DNA from: Maritimibacter sp.
GTDB lineage: Bacteria > Pseudomonadota > Alphaproteobacteria > Rhodobacterales > Rhodobacteraceae
Length of the DNA stretch: 32,820 nucleotides
NCBI GenBank assembly: GCA_002701395.1
Contig: NZVC01000019.1
Span: 1 to 32,820, forward strand
Reading direction: 5' to 3'
Shown: piece after piece, positions 1 to 7,789 of the stretch
Position numbering within the stretch: position 1 is the first letter of the stretch
Layout: each line of letters begins with the position of its first letter
Notes under the pieces: model-generated
What the model was told of the DNA's origin: nothing
Database searches by the model: none
Seen by the model: only the letters and a program-made list of their open reading frames with translations
Translations under genes and position numbers: made by a program

Positions 1-274
1 CGTCCGGCGACAGCGCCGCGGCGTAGCGATCGATCGACTCCGGTGTCGCCGCGCTGGGGTGCGGCACGAACAGGTTGGCGCCGAGCGGGGCGGAGGTGAG
101 CTCAGCCGCCGCGTTCAGCCGCTCGGCGAACACGTCGGCGCTGAGATAGCCGGCGGCGATGAAGCCGAGTGCGCCGGCGTTGCTGCCGGCGGCGGCCAGT
201 TCGGGCGTCGACGGCCCCCCTGCCATCGGTGCGATGACGATGGGGGCAGCGAGGTCGCGCACGTCGAACACCAC
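1..274 (-). CDS. Nitronate monooxygenase (2-nitropropane dioxygenase family), N-terminal part
   Basis: Only the first 91 or so codons are present; the gene runs off the left edge. The family consists of FMN-dependent TIM-barrel enzymes that oxidise alkyl nitronates to carbonyl compounds and nitrite. Visible support is the N-terminal barrel signature: an APMAGGPSTPELAAA stretch, then NAGALGFIAAGYL, as in actinobacterial members. Two adjacent GTG codons (274 and 271) follow an in-frame TAG at 286-284, so the start must be one of them; a GGAA lies just upstream. The substrate-binding half and catalytic histidine lie outside the window, so substrate and activity cannot be judged. The upstream neighbour on the same strand, the Rrf2 gene, ends 113 nt away, so co-transcription is possible but not shown. 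Confidence 0.8.
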   Translation of the reverse strand, partial: MVFDVRDLAAPIVIAPMAGGPSTPELAAAGSNAGALGFIAAGYLSADVFAERLNAAAELTSAPLGANLFVPHPSAATPESIDRYAAALSPD

Positions 275-387
275 ACCGTGTTCCTACCACGGACGCCGCG
301 TCTGCTTCCGCGATCCTGGCGGACAGCATGTGGAGGTTTGCACCCGCCAGCACGGCGCTAGACCTCAGTCATTCACCTGATCGGCCG

Positions 388-864
388 CTAGTTGTCCTGA
401 TGCCCGCGCGCCTCTTCCTGGCGGCGATAGTCGTCGGCGAAAGCGCGGACGTGGTCGGGCAGTACCCCGGCGGCGACGTCGGCCAGGCTGGTCTGTTCGA
501 GCACTGAGCGCATGCTGGCCCGCAGGGCGCGCCACACGTCGGTCAACGCGGCGGTGGGACCGGAATACGGCAGGTCCCCGAGGCCGATGTCGCGCACGCT
601 GGCCAGCGGACCGTCGATGCAGCGCAGCACGTCGGCGATGCTGATGTCGGCCGCCGGTCTGCTGAGTTCGTAGCCGCCGTCGCGGCCCCGGTGGCTGCGG
701 ACCAGCCGGTCGGTGCGCAGGTCGGACAGGATGTCGACGAGAAACTGGGGAGGGATCTGCTGCGCCCTGGCCAGATCGTCGGTTTTGACGAGAGCGCCGG
801 CCTCGGCGGTCGCCAGCTGGATCATGGCGCGGACGGCGTACTCCGCCTTCGCCGACATCCGCAT
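388..864 (-). CDS. Rrf2 family transcriptional regulator
   Basis: A 158-residue winged-helix DNA-binding protein. The N-terminus ([16 protein letters not shown]) and the recognition helix and wing (around [34 protein letters not shown], residues 36-69) are typical of Rrf2/IscR/NsrR-type regulators. The only cysteine is in the LRCID segment near residue 82. The three-cysteine Fe-S ligand cluster of IscR and NsrR is absent, so this is probably a cluster-free member such as CymR-like proteins or M. tuberculosis Rv1287. It starts 9 nt after the stop of the isochorismatase-like gene on the same strand, so the two are very likely one transcript. Rv1287 lies beside cysD in M. tuberculosis; here the cys genes are about 5 kb away. 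Target genes and signal are unknown. Confidence 0.85.
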   Translation of the reverse strand: MRMSAKAEYAVRAMIQLATAEAGALVKTDDLARAQQIPPQFLVDILSDLRTDRLVRSHRGRDGGYELSRPAADISIADVLRCIDGPLASVRDIGLGDLPYSGPTAALTDVWRALRASMRSVLEQTSLADVAAGVLPDHVRAFADDYRRQEEARGHQDN

Positions 865-873
865 GGCGCCAGA

Positions 874-1473
874 TTAGTCGGGCAGGTCGGCGGATCCGGG
901 GACCACCACGGCGAACAGGTCGGCCATCGCGGCCAGGCTGGCACTCTGCATCCCCGCGGCGGGCACGGGTTGTCCGTCCGTCCCGGGCAGGGCGCGGGTC
1001 GCGGTCGCACCGGCCACCACGGTCGGCGCGTAGCCGAGGTTGAACCCGCCGCGGGCAGTGGAGTTGACGCACATGTGCGTCATGAAACCGGCCAACACGA
1101 GGTTCGAGGCCCCGACCGCCTTGAGCCGGTCGTCGAGGTCGGTCTGGACGAACGCATTCGGATAGCTCTTGACGACCACGGGCTCGCCCTCGCGCGGGGC
1201 GACCCGGTCGACGATGGCGCCGATCTCGGCATCGATGTCGTAGGGCGAGCCGGCCCCGCCGTTGTGCTGGATGTGGATGACCGGAACACCTGCGGAGCGG
1301 GCCCGGTCCAGCAGGGCCGCCACCTCGTCCAGAGCGGCATCCACCCCCTCGAGTTCCATCACCCCGCGGGTGTAGGTGTTCTGGCAGTCGATGAGGACCA
1401 ACGTCGAGTCGCCCAGCGGGGCAGGCGTCGCGGGCATCCCTTCCAGCGCGCGCAGGGTGTTCAATTCAGACAC
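874..1473 (-). CDS. Isochorismatase-like cysteine hydrolase
   Basis: A 199-residue cysteine hydrolase. The catalytic triad of the superfamily is visible: Asp29 in LVLIDCQN, Lys102 in VVVKSYPNAF and nucleophile Cys135 in THMCVNSTAR; Gly-Phe-Met-Thr before the Cys would supply the oxyanion cis-peptide. Length is that of stand-alone members (nicotinamidase, ureidoacrylate or N-carbamoyl hydrolases, isochorismatase). Sequence alone does not decide the substrate, and no siderophore genes are nearby to support a true isochorismatase role. The GTG start at 1473 is preceded by TACGCT at 1485-1480, six nt upstream, so the mRNA may be leaderless. It heads a two-gene unit with the Rrf2 regulator downstream. 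Confidence 0.85.
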   Translation of the reverse strand: MSELNTLRALEGMPATPAPLGDSTLVLIDCQNTYTRGVMELEGVDAALDEVAALLDRARSAGVPVIHIQHNGGAGSPYDIDAEIGAIVDRVAPREGEPVVVKSYPNAFVQTDLDDRLKAVGASNLVLAGFMTHMCVNSTARGGFNLGYAPTVVAGATATRALPGTDGQPVPAAGMQSASLAAMADLFAVVVPGSADLPD

Positions 1474-1796
1474 GGTCTCAGCGTAGTGCGCCCCCGCGCG
1501 CTGCGGCGCCGATCAATCGTCGAGGTCTCGGGCAGTCGCCGGCACGCCCAGCGCGGCGGCACGGGCCCGCGCGCGTCGCGAGGCGGGCGTGCCGCGGCAC
1601 CGTCCACCCCGGAGTCGACGGCCTGCCGATCCATCGCGGGGGTAGCATCCACGACGCGTCGCGCAGGTCAAAACCACTGGGTTGCAGCCTATTCGACAGA
1701 CATGAGAGCGGCGATGATCGAGCTGGATGCAGCACCGACGACGTCGTCCGGTGTTGCACGGTGGCACTCGGCCACGAGAGCATTAAAGTCTCGGCC
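1474..1796. other. Divergent intergenic region (323 nt) between the isochorismatase-like and PucR-type genes
   Basis: I see no convincing gene here. ORFs on both strands cross the region but are rich in Arg, Ala and Pro and look like GC-bias shadows. It contains the candidate -10 of the leftward unit (1480-1485), a spaced inverted repeat GGCACGCC (1541-1548) / GGCGTGCC (1586-1593) with a 37-nt loop, and TAAAGT at 1784-1789, a possible leaderless -10 for the rightward PucR-type gene. The stretch 1660-1796 is less GC-rich than its surroundings, as expected for a promoter zone. Confidence 0.4.
1480..1485 (-). promoter_or_regulatory. Candidate -10 element (TACGCT) of the isochorismatase-rrf2 unit
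   Basis: TACGCT matches the actinobacterial TANNNT -10 pattern and ends 6 nt before the GTG start. That would place transcription initiation at the start codon, giving a leaderless mRNA. No good -35 is visible at 17-18 nt. Short motif, modest confidence. Confidence 0.35.
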
Positions 1797-3038
1797 ATGG
1801 ACGCTCAGCAGTCGCCCGAGGGCCGACTCGACGGGCGGACTGTTGCGGTGGCGCTGCTGTCCGATGTCTCGCGGCTGGCCGACGACATGTTGCAGTTTCT
1901 GGTGGAACGTATTCCTGAGACCGTCGAGGACGCCGAACTCCGTGGACTGACGCTGGGGTCGTGTTCGTCGAATCTGGAAGCGGCCTTGTCCATGGTCCGC
2001 CACGGCATCGACGCCGCCGCGGCCGAGGCGCCGGTCACCGCGCTCGAGCATGCCCGGGCGATGGCCTCGCGCGGACACAGCGTCGATGTCATGTTGCGCT
2101 TCTACCGGCTCGGACACGAGTACTTCACGGTGCGGCTGGCAGACGTGATGAAGGGATGGACGGGTGACTCTGCAACCGCCCTGACCGTCTACGCGGAACT
2201 GGAGCGCTTCGCGTTCCGCTATATCGACCGGATCTCCAGCCTGGTCGCCGAAGAGTATGTCGCCGAACTCGACCGTCGCCAAAATCAGGCCCGCGCCGAG
2301 CGCGCCGAGATGGTGCAGGACCTGCTCGCCGGCAAGCACATCACGGTCAGCCGCGCAGAACGAGTTCTGCGACACCGACTCACCGGCACCCAGATCGGAT
2401 TCGTGTGTTGGGCGCATGACCGTGCAGTCAACCTGGAACGTCACGCCAACCTGTTGGCCAGGGCGTTGGGTTCACCGCACCCGCTCCTCATGGCCGACGG
2501 GCCGCTTGCGCTCTGGGGATGGGTCGCGGTGACCGGCGACCAGGCTCGACTGGCCCGCGACACGTTGGCCACGTGGCACAGCTCCGGCGAGGCCGTCCAC
2601 ATCGCTGTGGGCTCACCTCACGAGGCGGTGCCGGGCTTTCGCCTATCCCACCGTGAAGCGGTAGGCACGCGCCGCATCGTCGAACTCTCGGTGTTGTCGG
2701 CGCCGTCGCTGACGGTTTTCAGCGATGTCGCGCTCGTCGACGCGTTGTCACAGGACCTCGAGGTGGCCCGGAACTTCGTGCAGTCCCAACTGGGCGACCT
2801 CGGCCGTGACGGACCGCAGGAGAGGGAGGAACGCGCGGCCCTGCTCGCCGTCCTCGACGCGCAAGGCAGTCTGGTGTCGGCTGCGCACACGTTGAACGTC
2901 CACCGCAACACCGTGCTCAAGCGGGTCCGGCGCGCCGAGGAACGGCGCGGGGCTCCCGCCACTGCCGGCCTGGCCGGGCTCCACGCCGCGCTTCGCGCCG
3001 CAGACGTCCTCGGCGCCGCGGTGCTCAGATCCGGCTGA
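1797..3038 (+). CDS. PucR-type helix-turn-helix transcriptional regulator
   Basis: A 413-residue regulator. The C-terminus (about residues 345-385) carries the PucR-family helix-turn-helix: a leucine-rich lead-in, AAHTLNVHRNTVLKRVRRAEE and a trailing helix. The N-terminal ~170 residues are helical (MLRFYRLGHEYF region) and resemble the RsbT co-antagonist/CdaR-like sensory segment common in actinobacterial PucR proteins. The middle looks like a GGDEF-like CdaR domain. I chose ATG 1797; an in-frame GTG at 1761 would add 12 residues, but TAAAGT at 1784-1789 (7 nt before the ATG) fits a leaderless promoter. The desaturase-reductase gene begins 134 nt downstream on the same strand. PucR proteins often activate an adjacent catabolic gene, so that fusion gene is the likely target (inference). 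The inducer is unknown. Confidence 0.85.
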   Translation: MDAQQSPEGRLDGRTVAVALLSDVSRLADDMLQFLVERIPETVEDAELRGLTLGSCSSNLEAALSMVRHGIDAAAAEAPVTALEHARAMASRGHSVDVMLRFYRLGHEYFTVRLADVMKGWTGDSATALTVYAELERFAFRYIDRISSLVAEEYVAELDRRQNQARAERAEMVQDLLAGKHITVSRAERVLRHRLTGTQIGFVCWAHDRAVNLERHANLLARALGSPHPLLMADGPLALWGWVAVTGDQARLARDTLATWHSSGEAVHIAVGSPHEAVPGFRLSHREAVGTRRIVELSVLSAPSLTVFSDVALVDALSQDLEVARNFVQSQLGDLGRDGPQEREERAALLAVLDAQGSLVSAAHTLNVHRNTVLKRVRRAEERRGAPATAGLAGLHAALRAADVLGAAVLRSG

Positions 3039-3071
3039 ATCCCACACCGACCGGGTCCCCCCCTGCTGGGT

Positions 3072-3088
3072 GTGTGCGCAGCGCACAC
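3072..3088. promoter_or_regulatory. Perfect 17-bp palindrome, candidate operator of the desaturase gene
   Basis: GTGTGCGCAGCGCACAC is an exact inverted repeat with 8-bp arms around a central A. It lies 20 bp upstream of the -35 hexamer of the predicted promoter at 3109-3137, placing its centre near -64, a usual position for an activator site. The PucR-type gene immediately upstream is the obvious candidate binder, by inference. It could instead form a weak RNA hairpin at the end of the pucR transcript, but no T-tract follows. Confidence 0.55.
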
Positions 3089-3108
3089 GGCGATGGGCCG
3101 GGAGTGCC

Positions 3109-3137
3109 TTGTCGGCTGCTGTCGCGATTCGTAGCGT
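3109..3137 (+). promoter_or_regulatory. Predicted promoter of the desaturase-reductase gene
   Basis: TTGTCG (3109-3114) and TAGCGT (3132-3137) are separated by exactly 17 nt and fit a housekeeping-sigma -35/-10 pair (TTGACA/TANNNT). Initiation would fall near 3144. That leaves a short leader with AAGGA at 3162-3166 before ATG 3173, and argues against the in-frame ATG at 3149 as the start. Confidence 0.5.
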
Positions 3138-3172
3138 GACCCCGACCGATGAGCATCGAAGAAGGACTCCTG

Positions 3173-5185
3173 ATGGCGACAACCGCAGAGGAATCTCCGT
3201 CCGCGCCTACCCTGTCACGGCAGGCCCTGCCCGACCCCGGCGAACGGGTCCCCGCTCTCTCCTGGCCCATCGTCGCAATCTTCGTCGCCGCACTGGCGGT
3301 GTTCGGCGCGTCCACGGCCGCCGCGATCACCCGCAGTCTGCCGGCGGCGGCCACCATAGCCGCCAGCGCGGCAGCGATCTTCGTGATGTTCACCGTGCTC
3401 CACGATGCATCCCACAGCGCGATCAGTTCCCACCGATGGGTCAACCGGCTCTTCGGACGCGTCGCAATGTTCTTCGTCTCCCCGCTGATCTCGTTCTCGT
3501 CGTTCGCCTTCATCCACATCGAGCATCACCGCAACACCAACGACGGCGATTCCGATCCCGATCACTTCGTCAGCGCCGCACCGTGGTGGCAACTGCCGTT
3601 CAGATTTCCTGCGATGGATCTGCCCTATCTGCGGTTCCTGTGGCGCAACCGGAAGAAGCGTCCACGTGCCGAGATCATCGAAACCGCCGGCTTGATGACG
3701 TTTTCCGCGGCGGTCCTTGTGGGTGCCGCGCTCACCGGGCACCTGTGGATGGTGGCGGTGATCTATCTGATCCCCGAGCGCGTCGCCATCTTCGTTCTCG
3801 CGTGGTGGTTCGACTGGCTTCCCCACCACGGGCTGGAACAGACCCAGCGCGAGAACCGTTATCGCGCAACCCGGAACCGAGTCGGAGCCGAATGGATCAT
3901 GACTCCGCTGCTGCTGTCACAGAATTACCATCTGGTGCACCATCTGCACCCGTCCATTCCGTTCTACCGATACGTCGCCGCCTGGCGGCGCAACGAGGCC
4001 GCGTACTTGGAGCGCGACGCTGCGATCGGCACTGTGTTCGGTCAGCAACTCGACCCGAACGAGTACCGGGAGTGGAAGAAGCTCAACGGCAAGCTCGCGC
4101 CCATTCTGCCCGTCAGGATGCCGCGGTCATCGAGTGCACGGCACGCCAGCACCTACCCGGTTCCGGTCAAGAGCGTCGACCGATTGACCGCCGACAGCGT
4201 GAAGATCACCTTCGAGGTGCCCGAGGAGTTCCGGGAACAGTTCCAGTTCCAGGCGGGTCAACACCTGACCGTCCAGCACGGCGCGGACAACGGCACGACG
4301 ATCCGGCGCAATTACTCGATCTGCACGTCAGCCACCTCCGGCGAGTTGGCGATCGGGGTCCGCCGCATCGACAACGGCGCCTTCTCGACGTACGCATGCG
4401 ACGTGCTGCAGGCCGGCGACGTGGTGGATCTCATGACACCCACCGGCAGTTTTGGTGCACCCCTGCAGCCGGGGGCCGAGTGCGAGCATGTCGCGGTCGC
4501 CGCCGGCAGCGGTATCACCCCGATACTGTCGATCATCAGAACCACCATGGAGATCGAAACCGACAGCCGTTTCACTCTCATCTACGGCAACCGCACCGCC
4601 GAAACCACCATGTTCGCCGAGGAACTCGACCAGCTGGAATCCCGGTACGCGGACCGATTGCGCATCATCCACGTCCGCTCCGGAGAAACCCATCACCCCG
4701 CCGATTTCCGTGGCCGTATCGACTACCCGTTGCTCCGAAGGACTCTCGGGGAATCGATCACCTCGGTTGACCGGTGGTACCTGTGTGGGCCCCTCCCGCT
4801 CGTCACCGAGCTACGCGACAACCTCGTCTCCGACGGAGTCGACGACGACAGCATTCGCCTCGAGCTCTTCCGCGGTGCGGAACGGAGTGCACCGAACTCC
4901 GAGTTCCGCGGAGCTCAGCTCACGGTCGCGATGTCGGGAACGAACCACTCCGTCGACCTCGGACCCGGCGAGAGCATTTTGGAGGCAGCTCTCAAGAATG
5001 GGATCGACGCGCCGTATTCCTGTCTAGGCGGCGCCTGTGGGACCTGCAAAGCCAAGATCGTCGAGGGCGCCGTCACGATGGAGCAGAACTTTGCGCTCAC
5101 GTCCGCAGAACTCGACGCAGGCTTCGTACTCACCTGCCAATCCCATCCGACCACCGACGCCGTCACCGTCGACTACGACGGCTGA
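3173..5185 (+). CDS. Membrane di-iron fatty-acid desaturase/hydroxylase fused to an FAD/NAD/[2Fe-2S] reductase
   Basis: A 670-residue two-part enzyme. The N-terminal half (1 to ~310) is an integral-membrane fatty acid desaturase-family domain with hydrophobic segments near 32-75 and 175-215. It has the histidine boxes HDASH (77-81), HIEHH (115-119) and HHLHP (256-260), plus an extra WLPHHG (215-220). The C-terminal half is a PaaE-like reductase: flavin-binding RNYSIC (379-384), pyridine-nucleotide site GSGITPILS (445-453), YLCGP (536-540), and a plant-type ferredoxin with Cys617, Cys622, Cys625 and Cys655. One chain could therefore carry electrons from NAD(P)H to the di-iron site. In M. tuberculosis the comparable DesA3 and its reductase are separate proteins. 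The substrate is open: fatty acyl chain, alkane or terpenoid, since the NYHLVHHLHPSIP box also resembles carotenoid hydroxylases. Start 3173 is chosen for its AAGGA six nt upstream. Likely regulated by the preceding PucR-type protein. Convergent with cysQ, 18 nt apart. Confidence 0.9.
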   Translation: MATTAEESPSAPTLSRQALPDPGERVPALSWPIVAIFVAALAVFGASTAAAITRSLPAAATIAASAAAIFVMFTVLHDASHSAISSHRWVNRLFGRVAMFFVSPLISFSSFAFIHIEHHRNTNDGDSDPDHFVSAAPWWQLPFRFPAMDLPYLRFLWRNRKKRPRAEIIETAGLMTFSAAVLVGAALTGHLWMVAVIYLIPERVAIFVLAWWFDWLPHHGLEQTQRENRYRATRNRVGAEWIMTPLLLSQNYHLVHHLHPSIPFYRYVAAWRRNEAAYLERDAAIGTVFGQQLDPNEYREWKKLNGKLAPILPVRMPRSSSARHASTYPVPVKSVDRLTADSVKITFEVPEEFREQFQFQAGQHLTVQHGADNGTTIRRNYSICTSATSGELAIGVRRIDNGAFSTYACDVLQAGDVVDLMTPTGSFGAPLQPGAECEHVAVAAGSGITPILSIIRTTMEIETDSRFTLIYGNRTAETTMFAEELDQLESRYADRLRIIHVRSGETHHPADFRGRIDYPLLRRTLGESITSVDRWYLCGPLPLVTELRDNLVSDGVDDDSIRLELFRGAERSAPNSEFRGAQLTVAMSGTNHSVDLGPGESILEAALKNGIDAPYSCLGGACGTCKAKIVEGAVTMEQNFALTSAELDAGFVLTCQSHPTTDAVTVDYDG

Positions 5186-5203
5186 CCTGACTCCGTCGAC
5201 GTT

Positions 5204-5935
5204 TCAGCCCGCGGTAACCGCCAGCACGGCCTCGGCGAGCTCGGGGCGACACACGATCAGGTCGGGCAGCTTGGAGTCGCGCTGGTTGTAGATCAGCGGT
5301 GAGCCGTCGATGCGCGAGGTGTGCAGACCCGCGGCGCGTGCCACCGCGACCGGCGCGGCCGAGTCCCACTCGTACTGGCCGCCGGCGTGGACGTACACGT
5401 CGGACAGTCCCTGCACCACCGAGGCGACCTTCGCTCCCGCCGAGCCCATCTCGACGAGTTCACCACCCAACGCCTCCTTGACCTCCAGCGCGACGGCCGG
5501 GGGTCGGGTCCGCGACACCACGATGCGTGGCACCGCGGGCGCGGATGGTGGTGCGGCCACCGACGGCGTCGCCAACGTCACGTCTTGGGCGGGAAGTGCC
5601 ACCGCCCCCGCAACGAGCTCACCGGCCTCCCACAGCGCGACATGCACCGCCCAGTCGGTGCGGTCGAGTTCGGAGAACTCCCGGGTACCGTCGAGCGGGT
5701 CGACGATCCACACCCGCTGCGCCGACAGGCGCACCGGGTCGTCGACGCCCTCCTCGGAGAGCACGGCGTCGTCGGGACGCTCGGCGACCAGCGCCGCCAT
5801 CAGGAAGTCGTGGGAGCGCTTGTCCCCCGCGTCTTTCCGGTCCTGCGCGGCAGCGTCGGCGAATTCTGCGCGGACGTCGAGCAGCAACCGGCCGGCCTCG
5901 GCGGCCAGCAACGCCGCCAGTTCATGGTCGGTCAC
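5204..5935 (-). CDS. cysQ: 3'(2'),5'-bisphosphate nucleotidase CysQ
   Basis: A 243-residue member of the Li+-sensitive, Mg2+-dependent phosphatase superfamily. CysQ hydrolyses 3'-phosphoadenosine 5'-phosphate to AMP, removing a by-product of sulfate assimilation and sulfation. Metal ligands are visible: Glu61/Glu62 in LSEEG, Asp79 and Asp82 in VDPLDGT (78-84), and Asp191 in EWDSAAP (189-195). Family relatives include inositol monophosphatases, but the position directly behind cysNC supports the CysQ assignment. The start is GTG 5935, whose GTGA overlaps the cysNC stop, implying translational coupling. It is the last gene of the sulfur operon and converges on the desaturase-reductase gene. Confidence 0.9.
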   Translation of the reverse strand: MTDHELAALLAAEAGRLLLDVRAEFADAAAQDRKDAGDKRSHDFLMAALVAERPDDAVLSEEGVDDPVRLSAQRVWIVDPLDGTREFSELDRTDWAVHVALWEAGELVAGAVALPAQDVTLATPSVAAPPSAPAVPRIVVSRTRPPAVALEVKEALGGELVEMGSAGAKVASVVQGLSDVYVHAGGQYEWDSAAPVAVARAAGLHTSRIDGSPLIYNQRDSKLPDLIVCRPELAEAVLAVTAG

Positions 5936-7788
5936 TGGCCGCGACTCTCGAGCAGCTCGATGACCGCGGCGGCCAGTTCGTCGGGGCTGCGCTCCGGGGT
6001 CAGCCGCAGGTCGGGATTCTTGGGCCGCTGATAGGGACTGTCGATGCCGGTGAAGTGCGTGATCTCACCGGCGCGGGCCTTGGCGTAGAGCCCCTTGGGG
6101 TCGCGTCGTTCGCAGTCGTCGAGCGGGGTGTCACAGAACACCTCGAAGAACTCGACACCGGCTTCGTCGGCCACGGTGCGCGCCAACTCCCGATGCTCGG
6201 CCAGCGGACTGATGGCGGGTACCAGCACCACCTGTCCGGAGTCGGCGAGGATGGCCGCCACATGTGCCAGGCGTCGCAGGTTCTCCGACCGGTCGGCCAT
6301 CGAGAAGCCGAGGTCGGCGTTGAGTCCGTGGCGCAAGTTGTCGCCGTCGAGAACGTAGGCGGGAACTCCTTTTTCGAGCAGCTTCTGCTCGACCAGCATG
6401 GCCACCGACGACTTGCCCGATCCGGACAGGCCGGTGAACCACACCATCCGGCCGGTGCTGAGCCGGTCCTCGGAGGTGCACAGCGAGTCGTGGCGCACCG
6501 TGTTCGGGCTGGCGGTCCGCGCGCTGACATTGGGGAGGATCATGCCGGCGGCAACGGTGACGTTGGTGTTCGGGTCGATCAGGATGAACGAACCGGTCGC
6601 GGCGATGCGGCTGTATTCGTCGATCAGCAGCGGAACCTGAGAGCGTAGCGAAATTCGGCCCAGCTCATTGAGTTTCAGTGCAGTCGCGGACTTGTCCCGG
6701 TGCAGCGTGTTGACGTCGAGCCGGTAGTCCAGCCCGGACACCTTCACCCGGGTGGTCCGGGTGGTGTGTTTGATGACGTAGTCCCGCCCGGGTTCCAGCG
6801 ACGCGTCGTCGGCCATCCAGCAGACGGTCGCGTCGAAGTCCTGGGTGATGCGCGGCTGGTTGTTGGGCCGCGCGATCATGTCGCCGCGCGAGATGTCGAT
6901 GTCGTCGGTCAGGCTTATCGACACCGCCATCGGCGGGAACGCTTCGTCGATCGGGCCGCCGGGACCCTCGATCGCGGCGATCTGCGAGGTCTTGCCAGCC
7001 GGCAGCACCACGACCTCGTCGCCGACGCGCATGACGCCGCTGGCCACGCTGCCGGCGTAGCTGCGGTGGTCGTGGTGGTCACGGGTCTGTGGGCGGATGA
7101 CGTACTGCACCGGGAATCGGACGTCGACCAGGTTGCGGTCGCCGGCGACGTAGACGTCCTCGAGGTGGCTCAGCAGGCACGGACCGTCGTACCACGGTGC
7201 CGCGTCGGACTTGCTGACGACGTTGTCGCCGTTGAGCGCCGACAGCGGGATGGTCGTCACGTCGTGGACGTCCAACCGTGCGGCGAAGTCGTGGAAGTCG
7301 TCGCGGATCTTCTCGAATTTGTCGCGGTCCCAGTCGATCAGGTCCATCTTGTTGACGGCCAGCACGATGTGCTGGATGCCCAGCAGCGAGGCCAGGAACG
7401 CGTGCCGGCGCGACTGTTCGAGCAGTCCGTGGCGGGCGTCGACCAGCACGATCGCCAGCTGTGCGGTCGAGGTGCCGGTGACCATGTTGCGGGTGTACTG
7501 GATGTGCCCGGGGGTGTCGGCGATGATGAATTTGCGCTTGGCGGTGGCGAAGTAGCGGTAGGCGACGTCGATCGTGATGCCTTGCTCACGCTCTGCGCGC
7601 AGCCCGTCGACGAGCAACGAGAGGTCGGGACCCTCCAGGCCGCGGTCGACCGAAGCCTTGGTGACGGCGTCGATCTGGTCGGCGAGAACCGATTTCGTGT
7701 CGTAGAGCAGGCGGCCGACGAGGGTGGACTTGCCGTCGTCGACGCTGCCGGCCGTCGCAATACGCAGGAGGTCGGGGGCGTGCTTCAT
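5932..7788 (-). CDS. cysNC: Bifunctional sulfate adenylyltransferase GTPase subunit / APS kinase (CysN-CysC fusion)
   Basis: A 618-residue fusion. Residues 1 to ~435 are CysN, an EF-Tu-like GTPase that drives ATP sulfurylase: P-loop GSVDDGKST (14-22), DTPGH (91-95), NKMD (146-149), then beta-barrel domains. Residues ~440-618 are APS kinase (CysC), which phosphorylates APS to PAPS, with P-loop GLSGSGKSS (453-461) and the family's DGDNLRHGLN. This fusion is normal in mycobacteria. The start is ATG 7788, one nt after the cysD stop; an upstream in-frame extension of 69 residues runs through cysD in another frame and is rejected. Its stop overlaps the GTG of cysQ. It works as a complex with CysD and supplies APS to CysH and PAPS for sulfation. 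Confidence 0.95.
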   Translation of the reverse strand: MKHAPDLLRIATAGSVDDGKSTLVGRLLYDTKSVLADQIDAVTKASVDRGLEGPDLSLLVDGLRAEREQGITIDVAYRYFATAKRKFIIADTPGHIQYTRNMVTGTSTAQLAIVLVDARHGLLEQSRRHAFLASLLGIQHIVLAVNKMDLIDWDRDKFEKIRDDFHDFAARLDVHDVTTIPLSALNGDNVVSKSDAAPWYDGPCLLSHLEDVYVAGDRNLVDVRFPVQYVIRPQTRDHHDHRSYAGSVASGVMRVGDEVVVLPAGKTSQIAAIEGPGGPIDEAFPPMAVSISLTDDIDISRGDMIARPNNQPRITQDFDATVCWMADDASLEPGRDYVIKHTTRTTRVKVSGLDYRLDVNTLHRDKSATALKLNELGRISLRSQVPLLIDEYSRIAATGSFILIDPNTNVTVAAGMILPNVSARTASPNTVRHDSLCTSEDRLSTGRMVWFTGLSGSGKSSVAMLVEQKLLEKGVPAYVLDGDNLRHGLNADLGFSMADRSENLRRLAHVAAILADSGQVVLVPAISPLAEHRELARTVADEAGVEFFEVFCDTPLDDCERRDPKGLYAKARAGEITHFTGIDSPYQRPKNPDLRLTPERSPDELAAAVIELLESRGQ

Positions 7789-7789
7789 C

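Noticed and set aside
1541..1593. Inverted repeat GGCACGCC/GGCGTGCC as a terminator or RNA gene
   Set aside because: The 37-nt loop, lack of a T-tract and generally GC-rich context make chance likely.
3070..4770. Plus-strand frame of 566 codons overlapping the desaturase-reductase gene
   Set aside because: Arg/Pro/His-rich out-of-frame reading; the competing frame holds the His boxes and reductase motifs.
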